Assembly: GCF_003173595.1 (NCBI RefSeq)
Contig: NZ_QGNZ01000001.1
Span: 124,001 to 188,000 of the forward strand
DNA: 64,000 nucleotides
Direction of reading: 5' to 3'
Origin: Pedobacter yonginensis
GTDB lineage: Bacteria; Bacteroidota; Bacteroidia; Sphingobacteriales; Sphingobacteriaceae
In this document: piece by piece, positions 27,402 to 36,072 of the stretch
Layout of the letters: every line of letters starts with the position of its first letter
How positions within the stretch are numbered: the first letter of the stretch is position 1
Made by a program: the position numbers and the translations under genes
The notes under the pieces: model-generated
Seen by the model: only the letters and a program-made list of their open reading frames with translations
Databases searched by the model: none
Told to the model about the DNA's origin: nothing

Positions 27402-27995
27402 TTATAAGCTTAAGTTTGAAAAATTTTTTAATATCTGTTCGCCAGCTTTACCCGATTTTTCGGGGTGAAACTGAACGCCATAAAAGTTGTCTTTTTGTAC
27501 CGCTGCCGAAAACTTTAATCCGTAATTGGCAGAAGCAACGTTAAAAATAGGGTTATATTCAATAAAATAAGAATGAACAAAGTAAAATTGCTCATTATCA
27601 TCAACAGATTTGAATAAAGAATTGTTTTCGTGTTGAACCGCATTCCAACCCATGTGTGGAATCTTGATATTCAATGACTTATCGAATTTCTTGGTTTTTA
27701 CCGGAACAATGTCCAATAGGGCTGCATCACCCTCTTCAGAGTGTTCTGTAATCAATTGCATACCCACACAAATGCCCAATACTGGTTTCTTTAATGCTTT
27801 GATTGCTTGTACCAAGCCTGTTGCTTGCAGTTTTTCCATTGCTGCGCCTGCATGGCCAACCCCTGGAATGATAATGTGGCTGTATTTTTCTAGATCAGCT
27901 TCCGTATCTACCATGCCATATTTAACATTCAAACGCTCTAAAGCCGCCGTTAAAGAGAAAATATTTCCAGCGCCATAGTTTACAATTCCAATCAT
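27402..27995 (-). CDS. hisH: Imidazole glycerol phosphate synthase, glutaminase subunit HisH
   Basis: Class I glutamine amidotransferase that feeds ammonia to HisF. The 197-residue protein has the opening V-N-Y-G-A-G-N, the nucleophile Cys in L-G-I-C-V-G-M-Q-L (about residue 76) and the His-Glu pair in Q-F-H-P-E-K-S (about 178-182). All catalytic parts are intact. It is separated from hisB by about 150 bases of short repeats and lies one base before hisA. Confidence 0.97.
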   Translation of the reverse strand: MIGIVNYGAGNIFSLTAALERLNVKYGMVDTEADLEKYSHIIIPGVGHAGAAMEKLQATGLVQAIKALKKPVLGICVGMQLITEHSEEGDAALLDIVPVKTKKFDKSLNIKIPHMGWNAVQHENNSLFKSVDDNEQFYFVHSYFIEYNPIFNVASANYGLKFSAAVQKDNFYGVQFHPEKSGKAGEQILKNFSNLSL

Positions 27996-27999
27996 GTGA

Positions 28000-28120
28000 G
28001 TATCAAGTTAAGAGTATCTAGTTTCAAGTATTGGGTATTAAGTATTGAGTATCAAGTATCAAGTATTGGGTATTGAGTATTGAATATCAAGTATCAAGTG
28101 TTGAATATTAAGTTAGGAAA
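28000..28120. repeat. Short degenerate tandem repeats within the his operon
   Basis: About a dozen imperfect 8-14 base units of the AAGTATTGAGTATC kind fill the hisB-hisH gap. It is AT-rich, low in complexity and lacks a fixed period or spacers. Confidence 0.75.
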
Positions 28121-28144
28121 GTTTATCATCAATTAGATTTAATT

Positions 28145-29278
28145 TTAAAGCATTCCCTTAGTACTTGGTAAAACCATTTTTTCGGCATCACGCTTTATGG
28201 CCATTTTAATTGCTTTTGCAAAGGCTTTAAATATAGCCTCAATTTTATGATGTTCGTTATCGCCCTCGGCTTTAATGTTCAAATTGCATTTTGCAGCATC
28301 GCTAAACGACTTGAAGAAATGATAAAACATCTCTGTAGGCATATCGCCCACCTTTTCGCGTTTAAATTCTGCATCCCAAACAATCCAGTTTCTGCCACCG
28401 AAATCAATCGCCACCTGTGCTAAACAATCGTCCATTGGTAAGCAAAAACCATAACGCTCAATGCCTAATTTATTGCCTAAACCTTTGGCAAAAGCTTCGC
28501 CAAGCGCAATTCCGGTATCTTCAATGGTATGGTGTTCGTCAATGTGTAAGTCGCCCTTAGCGATAATCTCTAAATCAACGCTCCCATGTCTGGCAATTTG
28601 GTCCAGCATGTGGTCGAAAAAATTTAAGCCCGTTTCAATTTTAGCTTTTCCAGTGCCATCTAAGTCTAAATTGATGGTAATATCGGTTTCGTTGGTTTTA
28701 CGAACATGGTTAATTTTTCGACTGCCTGCTTTAAGCAAACTGTAAATATCTTCCCATTTCTGGGTTTCCAAAATAATTACATCCAGCAAAGTCTCATGTT
28801 TATCCAACGCTTCAGTTGATCCCAAGGCATCATTCTGGCGGAGAAATATTGCTTTCGCACCTAAGTTCTTCGCTAATACGACATCATTTAACCTATCACC
28901 AATAACAAAGGAGTTCTGTAAATCATAATCTCCACCCAAATACTTGGTTAACAGTGCTGTACCTGGTTTACGTGTTGGTGCATTGTCTTTGGCAAAAGTA
29001 CGGTCAATTACTATTTCACTGAAATGCACACCTTCACCTTCAAAGGTGTCGAGCATAAAATTATGTATCGGCCAGAAATTCTCTTCTGGATTTGATGGGG
29101 TGCCTAAACCATCCTGATTGGTTACCATAACCAACTCATAATCCATTTCTGATGCAATTTTTGAAAGGTAGTACAACGATCGCGGATAGAATTTTAACTT
29201 GGCAAAACTATCTACCTGTTCATCATCAGGTTCAATGTTTAACGTTCCATCACGATCTATAAATAATACTTTTTTCAT
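28145..29278 (-). CDS. hisB: Bifunctional histidinol-phosphatase / imidazoleglycerol-phosphate dehydratase
   Basis: Catalyses steps 6 and 8 of histidine synthesis. The 377-residue fusion has an N-terminal HAD phosphatase (about 1-165) with F-I-D-R-D-G-T-L-N and a dehydratase (about 185-377) with the metal-binding motifs [19 protein letters not shown] and later E-H-H-K-I-E-A. This fused form is as in Enterobacteria and many Bacteroidota. It begins three bases after hisC. Confidence 0.97.
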   Translation of the reverse strand: MKKVLFIDRDGTLNIEPDDEQVDSFAKLKFYPRSLYYLSKIASEMDYELVMVTNQDGLGTPSNPEENFWPIHNFMLDTFEGEGVHFSEIVIDRTFAKDNAPTRKPGTALLTKYLGGDYDLQNSFVIGDRLNDVVLAKNLGAKAIFLRQNDALGSTEALDKHETLLDVIILETQKWEDIYSLLKAGSRKINHVRKTNETDITINLDLDGTGKAKIETGLNFFDHMLDQIARHGSVDLEIIAKGDLHIDEHHTIEDTGIALGEAFAKGLGNKLGIERYGFCLPMDDCLAQVAIDFGGRNWIVWDAEFKREKVGDMPTEMFYHFFKSFSDAAKCNLNIKAEGDNEHHKIEAIFKAFAKAIKMAIKRDAEKMVLPSTKGML

Positions 29279-29281
29279 TGT

Positions 29282-30322
29282 TTAGAAATTTTTCAGAATG
29301 GTGAGCAATTTATCATTTTCTTCTTGGGTACCAACGGTAATCCGCAAACAACCTTCGCACAGAATCACTTTCGAGCGGTCGCGTACAATTATCCCTTCTT
29401 CAACTAAAGTGTCGTAAATCTTAGTCGGATTGGTTACTTCAGTCAATATAAAATTTGCATCAGATGGATAAACTTTAGTAACTATGCTCAATTTATTTAA
29501 CTCGTTGGATAAGCGTTCGCGTTCAGCAACAGATTCTTTGATCCAATTGTTAACCTGTGCAATATTTTTTAGCGCCTCGAAAGCTAAATCTTGCGTAGCC
29601 TGATTGATGTTGTAAGGAGGCTTAATTTTATTTAAAACATCAATCACCTTGGTAGAGGAAAATGCCATCCCTAAACGTAATGCAGCTAAACCCCAAGCTT
29701 TCGAAAACGTTTGAAGTACAACCAAATTGGCATACTCTGTAAGTTCTTGAATAAAGGTTTTTTGCTTTGCGTAATTGATGTAGGCTTCATCTATCACCAC
29801 TATACCATTAAAATTCGCCAGAATGGTTTCAATATCCGTTCTGTTTATCGAGTTACCGGTTGGATTATTCGGCGAGCAAATGAAGATGATTTTTGTATGT
29901 TGATCGATCGTTTCTGCAATTTTTTCCAAATCCAGTTGGAAGTTTGGAAGCAAGTTAACCTTGCGAATTTCGATATCGTTGATGTTGGCAGAAACCTCAT
30001 ACATTCCGTAAGTAGGCGGTAAAATAACAACGTTATCTTTTCCCGGGTTGCAGAAAGCTCTAAACAACAAATCAATTGCTTCATCACTTCCGTTTCCTAG
30101 AAAGGTATTTTCAATAGGCACCCCTTTGATTTTACTAATGGCATCTTTCAAATCCAACTGTAAAGGATCTGGATAGCGGTTGTAATTTGCGGGTAGGGGA
30201 GAACCGTAACTGTTCTCATTGGCATCCAAAAAAACAGATGCTTGTCCCTTAAACTCATCTCTTGCGGTAGAGTATGGTTTTAGGTTTCTTATATTTTCTC
30301 TTACTAATTCGTTAATATCCAT
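29282..30322 (-). CDS. hisC: Histidinol-phosphate aminotransferase HisC
   Basis: PLP-dependent class II aminotransferase, step 7. The 346-residue protein has the family blocks L-D-A-N-E-N-S-Y-G-S, C-S-P-N-N-P-T-G, V-V-I-D-E-A-Y-I-N-Y and the Schiff-base Lys in T-F-S-K-A-W-G-L-A-A-L-R (about residue 210). Length is normal. It begins one base after hisD stops and ends three bases before hisB. Confidence 0.97.
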   Translation of the reverse strand: MDINELVRENIRNLKPYSTARDEFKGQASVFLDANENSYGSPLPANYNRYPDPLQLDLKDAISKIKGVPIENTFLGNGSDEAIDLLFRAFCNPGKDNVVILPPTYGMYEVSANINDIEIRKVNLLPNFQLDLEKIAETIDQHTKIIFICSPNNPTGNSINRTDIETILANFNGIVVIDEAYINYAKQKTFIQELTEYANLVVLQTFSKAWGLAALRLGMAFSSTKVIDVLNKIKPPYNINQATQDLAFEALKNIAQVNNWIKESVAERERLSNELNKLSIVTKVYPSDANFILTEVTNPTKIYDTLVEEGIIVRDRSKVILCEGCLRITVGTQEENDKLLTILKNF

Positions 30323-30323
30323 G

Positions 30324-31604
30324 TTAATTCTTCAATCTAATGGTAATCGCATTCTTGTGTGCTTGCAGTCCTTCTGCTGCAGCAAGTGTTTCAACGGTGT
30401 TGCCAATGTTGTTTAAGCCCTTGGTTGATAGGTGTTGGAAGGTTATCTTTTTAAGAAATGCATCAGTTGATACACCAGAATAAGCTTTAGCAAAGCCACT
30501 TGTAGGTAAAGTATGGTTTGTTCCCGAAGCATAATCGCCCACACTTTCTGGAGTAAAGTTTCCTAAAAAGACAGAACCTGCATTGATTATCAACGGAATA
30601 AGATTTTCAAAGTGCTCAGTGGCTAAAATCAGGTGTTCTGGGGCATATTGATTAGAAAAATCCATCGCAGAATCCAAATTATCAACCAAAATTGCATAAG
30701 AATTGGCGATGGCTTTCGTAGCAATTTCCATTCTTGGCAATACAGCCAGCTGAATTTCAACCTGTTTTAAAGTTTCTTCTATAATCTGATTTGAGGTAGC
30801 AACCAAAATTGCCTGACTATCAACTCCATGTTCTGCTTGGGCCAATAAATCTGCCGCAACAAATGCTGGATTTGATGTTTCGTCGGCAATTACCAAAACC
30901 TCTGATGGGCCCGCGGGCATGTCAATAGCCACTCGGTTTTGAACCATGGTTTTAGCAGTGGTTACATAACGATTTCCAGGGCCATAAATTTTATAAACTT
31001 GAGGTACAGTTTCGGTGCCAAATGCCATCGCTGCTACGGCTTGCGCACCACCAACCAAATAAATTTTTTCGATACCCAAAAGCACAGCACAATAAGCCAA
31101 GTAGCAGTTTGTTTTACCATCAATTTGTGGAGGCGAGCAAACTACAATCTCTTTGCAACCAGCGATGATTGCAGGGGTTGCCAACATCAAAAACGTGCTC
31201 GGTAAAACGGCCGTTCCACCGGGGATGTAAAGACCAACTTTTTCAATCGCTCTCGATTCTCTCCAGCAAACCACGCCTGGCATTGTTTCGATTTTATCCT
31301 CGATTTTCAATTGAGATTGGTGGAAGGTTTTGATGTTATGATAGGCCGTTTCAATGGCCTCTTTCGCATCAGCAGGAATGCCAGCGGCAATCTGTTTTAA
31401 GTCTTCAACATCTAAAAAGAGCTTGTCTAATTCAACGCCATCAAAAGCTTTGGCGTAATTGATTAGGGCTTGGTCACCATCCTTTTTTACGGCGGTAATA
31501 ATCTGTGCTACCCGTTCCTCAACTACTTTATCATCCTCAATCTGACGTGAACAAAGTTCTTCAATTTTTGATTTAGATAAATCTGTATAACTGTAGATTT
31601 TCAA
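30324..31604 (-). CDS. hisD: Histidinol dehydrogenase HisD
   Basis: Zinc-dependent enzyme that oxidises histidinol to histidine in two NAD-linked steps. The 426-residue protein shows I-P-G-G-T-A-V-L-P-S, the G-P-G-N-R-Y-V motif, D-M-P-A-G-P-S-E-V, the metal ligands in A-Q-A-E-H-G (about 255-260) and the catalytic Glu-His of A-P-E-H-L (about 325). It is the second gene of the operon, 48 bases after hisG. Confidence 0.97.
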   Translation of the reverse strand: MKIYSYTDLSKSKIEELCSRQIEDDKVVEERVAQIITAVKKDGDQALINYAKAFDGVELDKLFLDVEDLKQIAAGIPADAKEAIETAYHNIKTFHQSQLKIEDKIETMPGVVCWRESRAIEKVGLYIPGGTAVLPSTFLMLATPAIIAGCKEIVVCSPPQIDGKTNCYLAYCAVLLGIEKIYLVGGAQAVAAMAFGTETVPQVYKIYGPGNRYVTTAKTMVQNRVAIDMPAGPSEVLVIADETSNPAFVAADLLAQAEHGVDSQAILVATSNQIIEETLKQVEIQLAVLPRMEIATKAIANSYAILVDNLDSAMDFSNQYAPEHLILATEHFENLIPLIINAGSVFLGNFTPESVGDYASGTNHTLPTSGFAKAYSGVSTDAFLKKITFQHLSTKGLNNIGNTVETLAAAEGLQAHKNAITIRLKN

Positions 31605-31652
31605 TGTTTTATAATTTAAAATTAACTAATAGTTAACATGAATTTATTGATT

Positions 31653-32504
31653 TTATGTGATGATTTTTTCGATAGGCATCACCAAAATGCCTTCGGCACC
31701 TGCTGCCTTCAGGCTGTTAATTTTATCCCAGAAATCTTCTTCAGCAATAACAGAATGTACGGCAACCCAGTTCGGTTCGAACAATGGAACAATGGTTGGA
31801 CTCTTAACGCCCGGCAACAAATCGACAACTTTTTGCAGGTTATCTTTCGATACGTTTAACACCACATATTTATTAGATTTCGCACTTAAAACAGAACGAA
31901 TCCTTTGAAGCAATTCGGCCACTTCAGGATGATTCACTATAGATTTGTTTCCGATTAAAACAGCCTCCGAAGTCATTACATCAGCAAATGGTTTTAAGCC
32001 ATTGCTCTTAAGTGTTCCGCCGGTTGAAACAATATCAAATATGGCATCACTCAGTCCAAGTCCTGGCCCAATTTCTACCGAACCAGAAATGGTTCTAATG
32101 TCAGACTTTATGCCTTTTTCAACTAAGAATTTTTCAAGTATAACAGGGTAAGAGGTTGCGATTGCCTTACCATTTAGGTCTTCCAGTTTTTGGATGTCGC
32201 TACCGGTTTGAACGGCAATTTTTAAGGTACATTTTCCAAAGCCCAAACGTTGTAGATATTCTACCCCAGCCTTAGTTTCTGTAATCACGTTTTCCCCAAC
32301 AATACCCAAGTCGGCTATGCCATCTTGAACGTATTCTGGTATATCATCATCACGAAGAAAAAGGATCTCTAATGGAAAATTTTGGACGGTTGAAATTAGC
32401 GAGCTTTTATAGTTTTCGAAAGAAAGACCACAATTTTTTAATATTTCTACCGATTTTTCGTTTAACCTACCCGATTTTTGGATAGCGATTTTAAGTGTTT
32501 TCAA
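31653..32504 (-). CDS. hisG: ATP phosphoribosyltransferase HisG (long form)
   Basis: First and feedback-controlled step of the pathway: ATP plus PRPP to phosphoribosyl-ATP. The start is TTG at 32504, the only start that keeps the conserved K-I-A-I-Q-K-S-G-R-L beginning. The 283-residue length and the C-terminal segment (about 210-283, ending G-I-L-V-M-P-I-E-K) identify the long form with an ACT-like histidine-binding domain, which needs no HisZ. The catalytic core has D-L-G-I-V-G-E-N-V and the PRPP loop D-I-V-S-T-G-G-T-L. It heads the operon behind a leader peptide and terminator hairpin. Confidence 0.96.
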   Translation of the reverse strand: MKTLKIAIQKSGRLNEKSVEILKNCGLSFENYKSSLISTVQNFPLEILFLRDDDIPEYVQDGIADLGIVGENVITETKAGVEYLQRLGFGKCTLKIAVQTGSDIQKLEDLNGKAIATSYPVILEKFLVEKGIKSDIRTISGSVEIGPGLGLSDAIFDIVSTGGTLKSNGLKPFADVMTSEAVLIGNKSIVNHPEVAELLQRIRSVLSAKSNKYVVLNVSKDNLQKVVDLLPGVKSPTIVPLFEPNWVAVHSVIAEEDFWDKINSLKAAGAEGILVMPIEKIIT

Positions 32505-32542
32505 AGTATTGTATATAAAATGAACAAGAAATAATTTTACGG

Positions 32543-32566
32543 AAAAAAAGTTTTGAAGTACAAAAC
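32543..32566 (-). terminator. Candidate his attenuator terminator
   Basis: Six-bp stem GTTTTG/CAAAAC around a 5-base loop (32566-32550), followed on the minus strand by seven T. It lies between the His-rich leader peptide and hisG, 39 bases before hisG. The stem is short and AT-rich, so it is weak alone. A stronger hairpin ATCGCC/GGCGAT sits over the leader stop codon just upstream. Confidence 0.6.
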
Positions 32567-32582
32567 AAACATATCATATCGC

Positions 32583-32630
32583 CTATTGGCGATGGTGCAA
32601 ATGTAAGTGATGGTTCAAAGTTAATTCCAT
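32583..32630 (-). CDS. hisL: Histidine operon leader peptide (MELTLNHHLHLHHRQ)
   Basis: A 15-residue frame, ATG at 32630 and TAG ending at 32583, with five His codons in a seven-codon window (HHLHLHH). It lies about 40 bases after the predicted start site of the his promoter and before a T-tailed hairpin and hisG. Ribosome stalling on His codons when charged tRNA-His is scarce would change leader folding and let transcription pass; that mechanism is well known for his leaders in Proteobacteria. The last codons and the stop form one side of the hairpin ATCGCC/GGCGAT. The density of His codons at exactly this place makes chance unlikely. Confidence 0.82.
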   Translation of the reverse strand: MELTLNHHLHLHHRQ

Positions 32631-32675
32631 AATTTATTTATGCTTGTATCAATACTTCTAGCTGATCAGCGCTGG

Positions 32676-32705
32676 CAAAGATAAAGATAGAAATGGGAAA
32701 TCAAA
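32676..32705 (-). promoter_or_regulatory. Promoter of the his operon
   Basis: On the minus strand TTTG (32705-32702) is followed after 18 bases by TATCTTTG (32683-32676), a full Bacteroidota promoter. The predicted start near 32669 gives a leader of about 40 bases to the leader-peptide ATG and about 165 to hisG. Confidence 0.78.
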
Positions 32706-32756
32706 AAAATATGGCACTTAATTTGCCCTTTATGGGTTTTTTAATTCCATTACTTT

Positions 32757-32764
32757 TATTTTTG
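32757..32764 (+). promoter_or_regulatory. -7 promoter element before the L,D-transpeptidase gene
   Basis: TATTTTTG fits TAnnTTTG, 18 bases before the TTG start at 32783, giving a very short leader. The -33 part is not well placed. Confidence 0.4.
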
Positions 32765-32782
32765 ATCATTAATTAATACATT

Positions 32783-34345
32783 TTGAAGAACTTCCGCATT
32801 CTGCTCATCCCTTTTATTTTAACTATTTCTGCTTGTGGGTGGTTTAAACAGCCTCCAGAAATTGGGAAGGTGCTGTCGGAGCATTTTAAAAACAAAATCT
32901 ATAAAGACTTTGATACCGTAGCATACGACAGTGTTTTTGTAAAAACGTTGGACAGTTTGAATAATGCTTTTGTCAATCCGAAAACGATTAAGGCATTTTA
33001 CGCAAGTCATCATTCGCAACCTAAATTGGTCACCAAATTTTTTGTAGATGGAGGTTTGGATAGCCTAAGTCAGTATTTACAAAACAGTACGATTCACGGA
33101 TTTAATCCAAAGGTTTTCAAAACGCAAGAAATTAGAAACTTACTGGAGCAACTATCGGCCAATACATTTAAAAAAGTTGAAGAAAGCTACCCCGTTATCG
33201 CAAGGTTAGAATTGCTTTCGGCCAATGCCTATCTAAACTATACCAACTATTTAAAATTCGGCGTTGTTAACCCGCGTAACCTATTTTCTAGGTATTACAT
33301 TAAGGTTAAAAGACCAGATAGCGTTGGCATGATTAAATTGCTCGATTCGGAACATATCTTGGATACTTTAAGAGCTGTACAACCCAAATCGGCGCAATAC
33401 AGAGCTTTGCAAACTGCTTATTTGAATGCTTCTTCAGAGGATGAAAAAAGAATTCTTTCCCTAAACATGGAACGCTATCGTTGGAAATTGCCAGAAACGG
33501 GTGAGAATTATGTGCAAGTGAACATACCAGATTTCAAACTAACTTGGTTTGATAAACAAGATACCTTGATCAGTATGAAAGTGTGCGTAGGTGGTAAGCG
33601 CGAGGCAGGTTATGAAGATAAACTTAAAGCCTTTGCCAAGTCAGGCAATTTAGATGATAAACCCAAAAATCACGAAACGCCACTTTTATTCAGCAAAATC
33701 AATTCCATTCAAGCCAATCCAATTTGGAACATCCCAGTTAGTATTGCTCAAAGCGAAATTTATTGGATGGCAAGAAAAGATCCTTACTATTTATCTAATA
33801 GTAACATTAAGGTGTATTATAAAGATAAACTTATTGGCGAGCCAGATACAATCAACTGGAACAAATATTCGAGAGATAAATTACCTTTTAAATTTAAACA
33901 AGGATCTGGTGGGGGTAATGCCTTAGGTAAGTTCAAGTTCATTTTCGATAACGGTTCGAGTATCTATCTACATGATACGAATAACAAAAACGGTTTTAAT
34001 TTAGCCAATAGAGCGATAAGCCATGGTTGTGTAAGAATTGAAAAACCGCTAGAGTTTGCAGAACTATTGGTTAAAGATCCATATACGTATGATAAACTTA
34101 GGGCTGAAGTAGATTTGCCTCCTGTTGACAGTACACATAATAAATGGTATAAAAAACGTATGGCTGCAAAAGCTGATACCACCAAATCTTTTCAATTGAA
34201 ACCAGCATGGTTTGGTCCGAAAAAACCTGTACCACTTATTATCACCTACCTTACCGCTTGGTCTCAAAACGATAAAATCGAATACAGACCAGATATTTAT
34301 GGCTTAGATGAGAAACTTTGGGCAGCGATGAAAAAGTTTAGATAA
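32783..34345 (+). CDS. L,D-transpeptidase, YcbB-like lipoprotein
   Basis: Forms 3-3 crosslinks in peptidoglycan or attaches proteins to it. The 520-residue protein starts with TTG, has a lipoprotein signal (L-T-I-S-A-C, Cys at 18), a long helical domain (about 40-230) like the scaffold of YcbB/LdtD, and the YkuD catalytic domain (about 245-445). The active-site motif is S-H-G-C-V-R-I-E with the nucleophile C416. All catalytic elements are present. It is divergent from the his operon and probably monocistronic. Confidence 0.88.
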   Translation: MKNFRILLIPFILTISACGWFKQPPEIGKVLSEHFKNKIYKDFDTVAYDSVFVKTLDSLNNAFVNPKTIKAFYASHHSQPKLVTKFFVDGGLDSLSQYLQNSTIHGFNPKVFKTQEIRNLLEQLSANTFKKVEESYPVIARLELLSANAYLNYTNYLKFGVVNPRNLFSRYYIKVKRPDSVGMIKLLDSEHILDTLRAVQPKSAQYRALQTAYLNASSEDEKRILSLNMERYRWKLPETGENYVQVNIPDFKLTWFDKQDTLISMKVCVGGKREAGYEDKLKAFAKSGNLDDKPKNHETPLLFSKINSIQANPIWNIPVSIAQSEIYWMARKDPYYLSNSNIKVYYKDKLIGEPDTINWNKYSRDKLPFKFKQGSGGGNALGKFKFIFDNGSSIYLHDTNNKNGFNLANRAISHGCVRIEKPLEFAELLVKDPYTYDKLRAEVDLPPVDSTHNKWYKKRMAAKADTTKSFQLKPAWFGPKKPVPLIITYLTAWSQNDKIEYRPDIYGLDEKLWAAMKKFR

Positions 34346-34387
34346 GTTTTAAATTGTGATTTCTTCGCTGTTATTTTAAAGAATCAG

Positions 34388-34412
34388 TAGTTTTGTGTTG
34401 TTTTTACACAAA
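34388..34412 (+). promoter_or_regulatory. NrtR promoter overlapped by a palindromic operator (site 1)
   Basis: TAGTTTTG (34388-34395) fits the -7 consensus. Overlapping it is the perfect palindrome TTTGTGT-N7-ACACAAA (34392-34412). The same 7-N7-7 architecture occurs twice more downstream (35103-35123, 35155-35175). The overlap with -7 and start site suggests autorepression. Confidence 0.75.
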
Positions 34413-34418
34413 CACCCT

Positions 34419-35111
34419 ATGATCAATCAAAATATTAAAATAGCAGTCGATGCAATTGTATTCGGTTACCATAACGGCATTGTATATGTGCTGGCGGTTC
34501 AACAAAAATTTGGAAAATTAGCAAACCACTGGGTACTACCAGGCGGATTTATCCGAGATGATGAACCACTGATTCAGGGTGTTGAGCGTGAACTCCAAGA
34601 AGAAACAGGCGTAACGGTTAGCTATTTGGAACAACTCAAAACCTTTGGCGATGATGTTGCGCGAGACGAAAGATTTAGGGTAATTTCTGTTGCTTATTTT
34701 GCTTTGGTAAACCCGAAGAATTTTGTTTTAAAAGCAGATACAGATGCAAAGAATGCGAAGTGGTTCGCCATTAAAGATGTACCCAAATTGGGTTACGAGC
34801 ACAATGAAATGGTACAATTGGCACACGCCCGATTAAAAAATAAATTAACCTATCAGCCAATTGGCTTTGACTTATTGGATCAAGAGTTTTTATTCTCAGA
34901 TCTTGAAAATTTGTATTGCTCTATTCTGGAGCAAGATATCGATAGAAGGAATTTCAGAAAAAAAATACTCAGCTTCGGTATCTTGGAAGAAACAGGTAAA
35001 GTGGTAAAAAAAGGCTCTAGCGGCCGTCCGGGAGAACTTTTTAGTTTTGATAAAGAGAAATACGATCAATTGCTCAAAGATAATTTTCAATTTGAAATTA
35101 AGTTTGCGTAA
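34419..35111 (+). CDS. nrtR: NrtR-type Nudix transcriptional regulator
   Basis: NrtR-family proteins join a Nudix sensor domain to a winged-helix DNA-binding domain and repress NAD synthesis genes; ADP-ribose releases them. I start at the ATG at 34419 (230 residues); the GTG at 34395 lies inside the operator. The Nudix box (about residues 45-67, G-G-F-I-R-D-D-E then R-E-L-Q-E-E-T-G-V) is complete, so hydrolase activity may persist. The C-terminal part (about 165-230) has N-F-R-K-K-I-L and the R-P-G-E-L-F-x-F-D turn of the winged helix. Downstream are PRPP synthetase and NAMPT genes, which supports an NAD role over the sugar-sensing AraR-type relatives. Confidence 0.87.
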   Translation: MINQNIKIAVDAIVFGYHNGIVYVLAVQQKFGKLANHWVLPGGFIRDDEPLIQGVERELQEETGVTVSYLEQLKTFGDDVARDERFRVISVAYFALVNPKNFVLKADTDAKNAKWFAIKDVPKLGYEHNEMVQLAHARLKNKLTYQPIGFDLLDQEFLFSDLENLYCSILEQDIDRRNFRKKILSFGILEETGKVVKKGSSGRPGELFSFDKEKYDQLLKDNFQFEIKFA

Positions 35112-35123
35112 AAAAAACGCAAA
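35103..35123 (+). promoter_or_regulatory. Palindromic operator (site 2) at the end of nrtR
   Basis: Perfect palindrome TTTGCGT-N7-ACGCAAA. Its first arm overlaps the last codons and stop of nrtR; it ends 5 bases upstream of the -33 box of the next promoter. Confidence 0.78.
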
Positions 35124-35128
35124 TAATT

Positions 35129-35175
35129 TTTGAATTTTAAATTTCATTATTATATTTGTGTAAATAATACGCAAA
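35129..35175 (+). promoter_or_regulatory. Promoter of the prs-nadV operon with overlapping operator (site 3)
   Basis: TTTG (35129-35132), 18 bases, TATATTTG (35151-35158) is a full promoter. The palindrome TTTGTGT-N7-ACGCAAA (35155-35175, one arm mismatch) covers the -7 end and the start site. With site 2 just upstream of -33, the promoter is bracketed by two sites 52 bases apart. Confidence 0.78.
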
Positions 35176-35178
35176 TAT

Positions 35179-36012
35179 ATGTTGAATTTAAATCCGAGTT
35201 TTACACCGCTAGGCGAAAAAAACTCAATCGAGTACAAATCTTTTACTTTTGCAGGTGGTGAGCCACACATTAAAATCGCTAATCATTTTGATGCATCAAG
35301 TTCCGTAACCATCACCCACAGAATAAACGCATTTAATGATTTGGGATTAATTTGTGTAACGGTTGATGCCCTAAAAAGAATGGGCGTTAAAGAAATAGAA
35401 TTGTTTATTCCTTATTTTCCGGCGGCCAGGCAAGATCGGGTTATGATTCCGGGAGAACCATTATCAGTTAAAGTGTATGCAGATATCATCAATAACCTCG
35501 GCCTAAATCGCGTTACCGTTTTCGATCCACATAGTGAGGTTACACCAGCACTGCTAAACAATTGCGAGGTCATTCCAAATCACGAATTTATCAAACAAGT
35601 GGTTGCCATTATGGGGAGTGAACCTAAATTAATTTCTCCCGACGGTGGTGCGCTAAAGAAAATTTATAAAGTATCTGAGTATTTAGGTGGTAAAGAAGTG
35701 GTAGAATGTTCTAAAAGCCGTGATGTAAAAACAGGGAAACTTTCAGGCTTTAGAGTTTATACAGAAGATTTGAATGGTCAGGATTGTTTAATTGTGGATG
35801 ATATTTGCGATGGGGGCGGAACTTTCATTGGCTTAGCCGAAGAACTGAAAAGAAAAAATGCTGGAAAACTTTATCTCGCCATTAGTCATGGTATATTTAG
35901 TAAAGGGTTTGACGAATTGAGTCAATACTTCGACAAAATTTTCACCACCGATTCGGTTAAGGATATTGAACATGCTGCTGTAACTCAAATCAAATTACAA
36001 GCTTTATTATAG
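35179..36012 (+). CDS. prs: Ribose-phosphate pyrophosphokinase (PRPP synthetase) homologue
   Basis: PRPP synthetases make the PRPP that phosphoribosyltransferases use. The 277-residue protein has the ATP-side motif P-Y-F-P-A-A-R-Q-D-R-V (about 75-86), F-D-P-H-S (about 117-121) and the PRPP-binding loop L-I-V-D-D-I-C-D-G-G-G-T-F (about 204-216). It is about 35 residues shorter than housekeeping Prs and its loop (CDGGGT instead of IDTAGT) is divergent, so it looks like a dedicated paralogue. In this operon it would supply PRPP for the NAMPT enzyme encoded 810 bases downstream. Confidence 0.86.
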   Translation: MLNLNPSFTPLGEKNSIEYKSFTFAGGEPHIKIANHFDASSSVTITHRINAFNDLGLICVTVDALKRMGVKEIELFIPYFPAARQDRVMIPGEPLSVKVYADIINNLGLNRVTVFDPHSEVTPALLNNCEVIPNHEFIKQVVAIMGSEPKLISPDGGALKKIYKVSEYLGGKEVVECSKSRDVKTGKLSGFRVYTEDLNGQDCLIVDDICDGGGTFIGLAEELKRKNAGKLYLAISHGIFSKGFDELSQYFDKIFTTDSVKDIEHAAVTQIKLQALL

Positions 36013-36072
36013 TATTGGTTATTGGAAGATCGAAAATATAAAGTAACGGTTTCCAATCAGCATCAAAAATTT

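Noticed and set aside
28000..28120. CRISPR-like or operator array
   Set aside because: Unit length and spacing are irregular, there are no unique spacers, and the sequence is low in complexity.
32598..32605. TACATTTG on the minus strand as a second his promoter
   Set aside because: It lies inside the His-rich leader peptide (codons for L-H-L), and the box at 32676 has a proper -33 partner.
34395..34418. GTG start for the NrtR-type regulator
   Set aside because: It falls within the operator and predicted start site; the ATG at 34419 gives the usual N-terminus.
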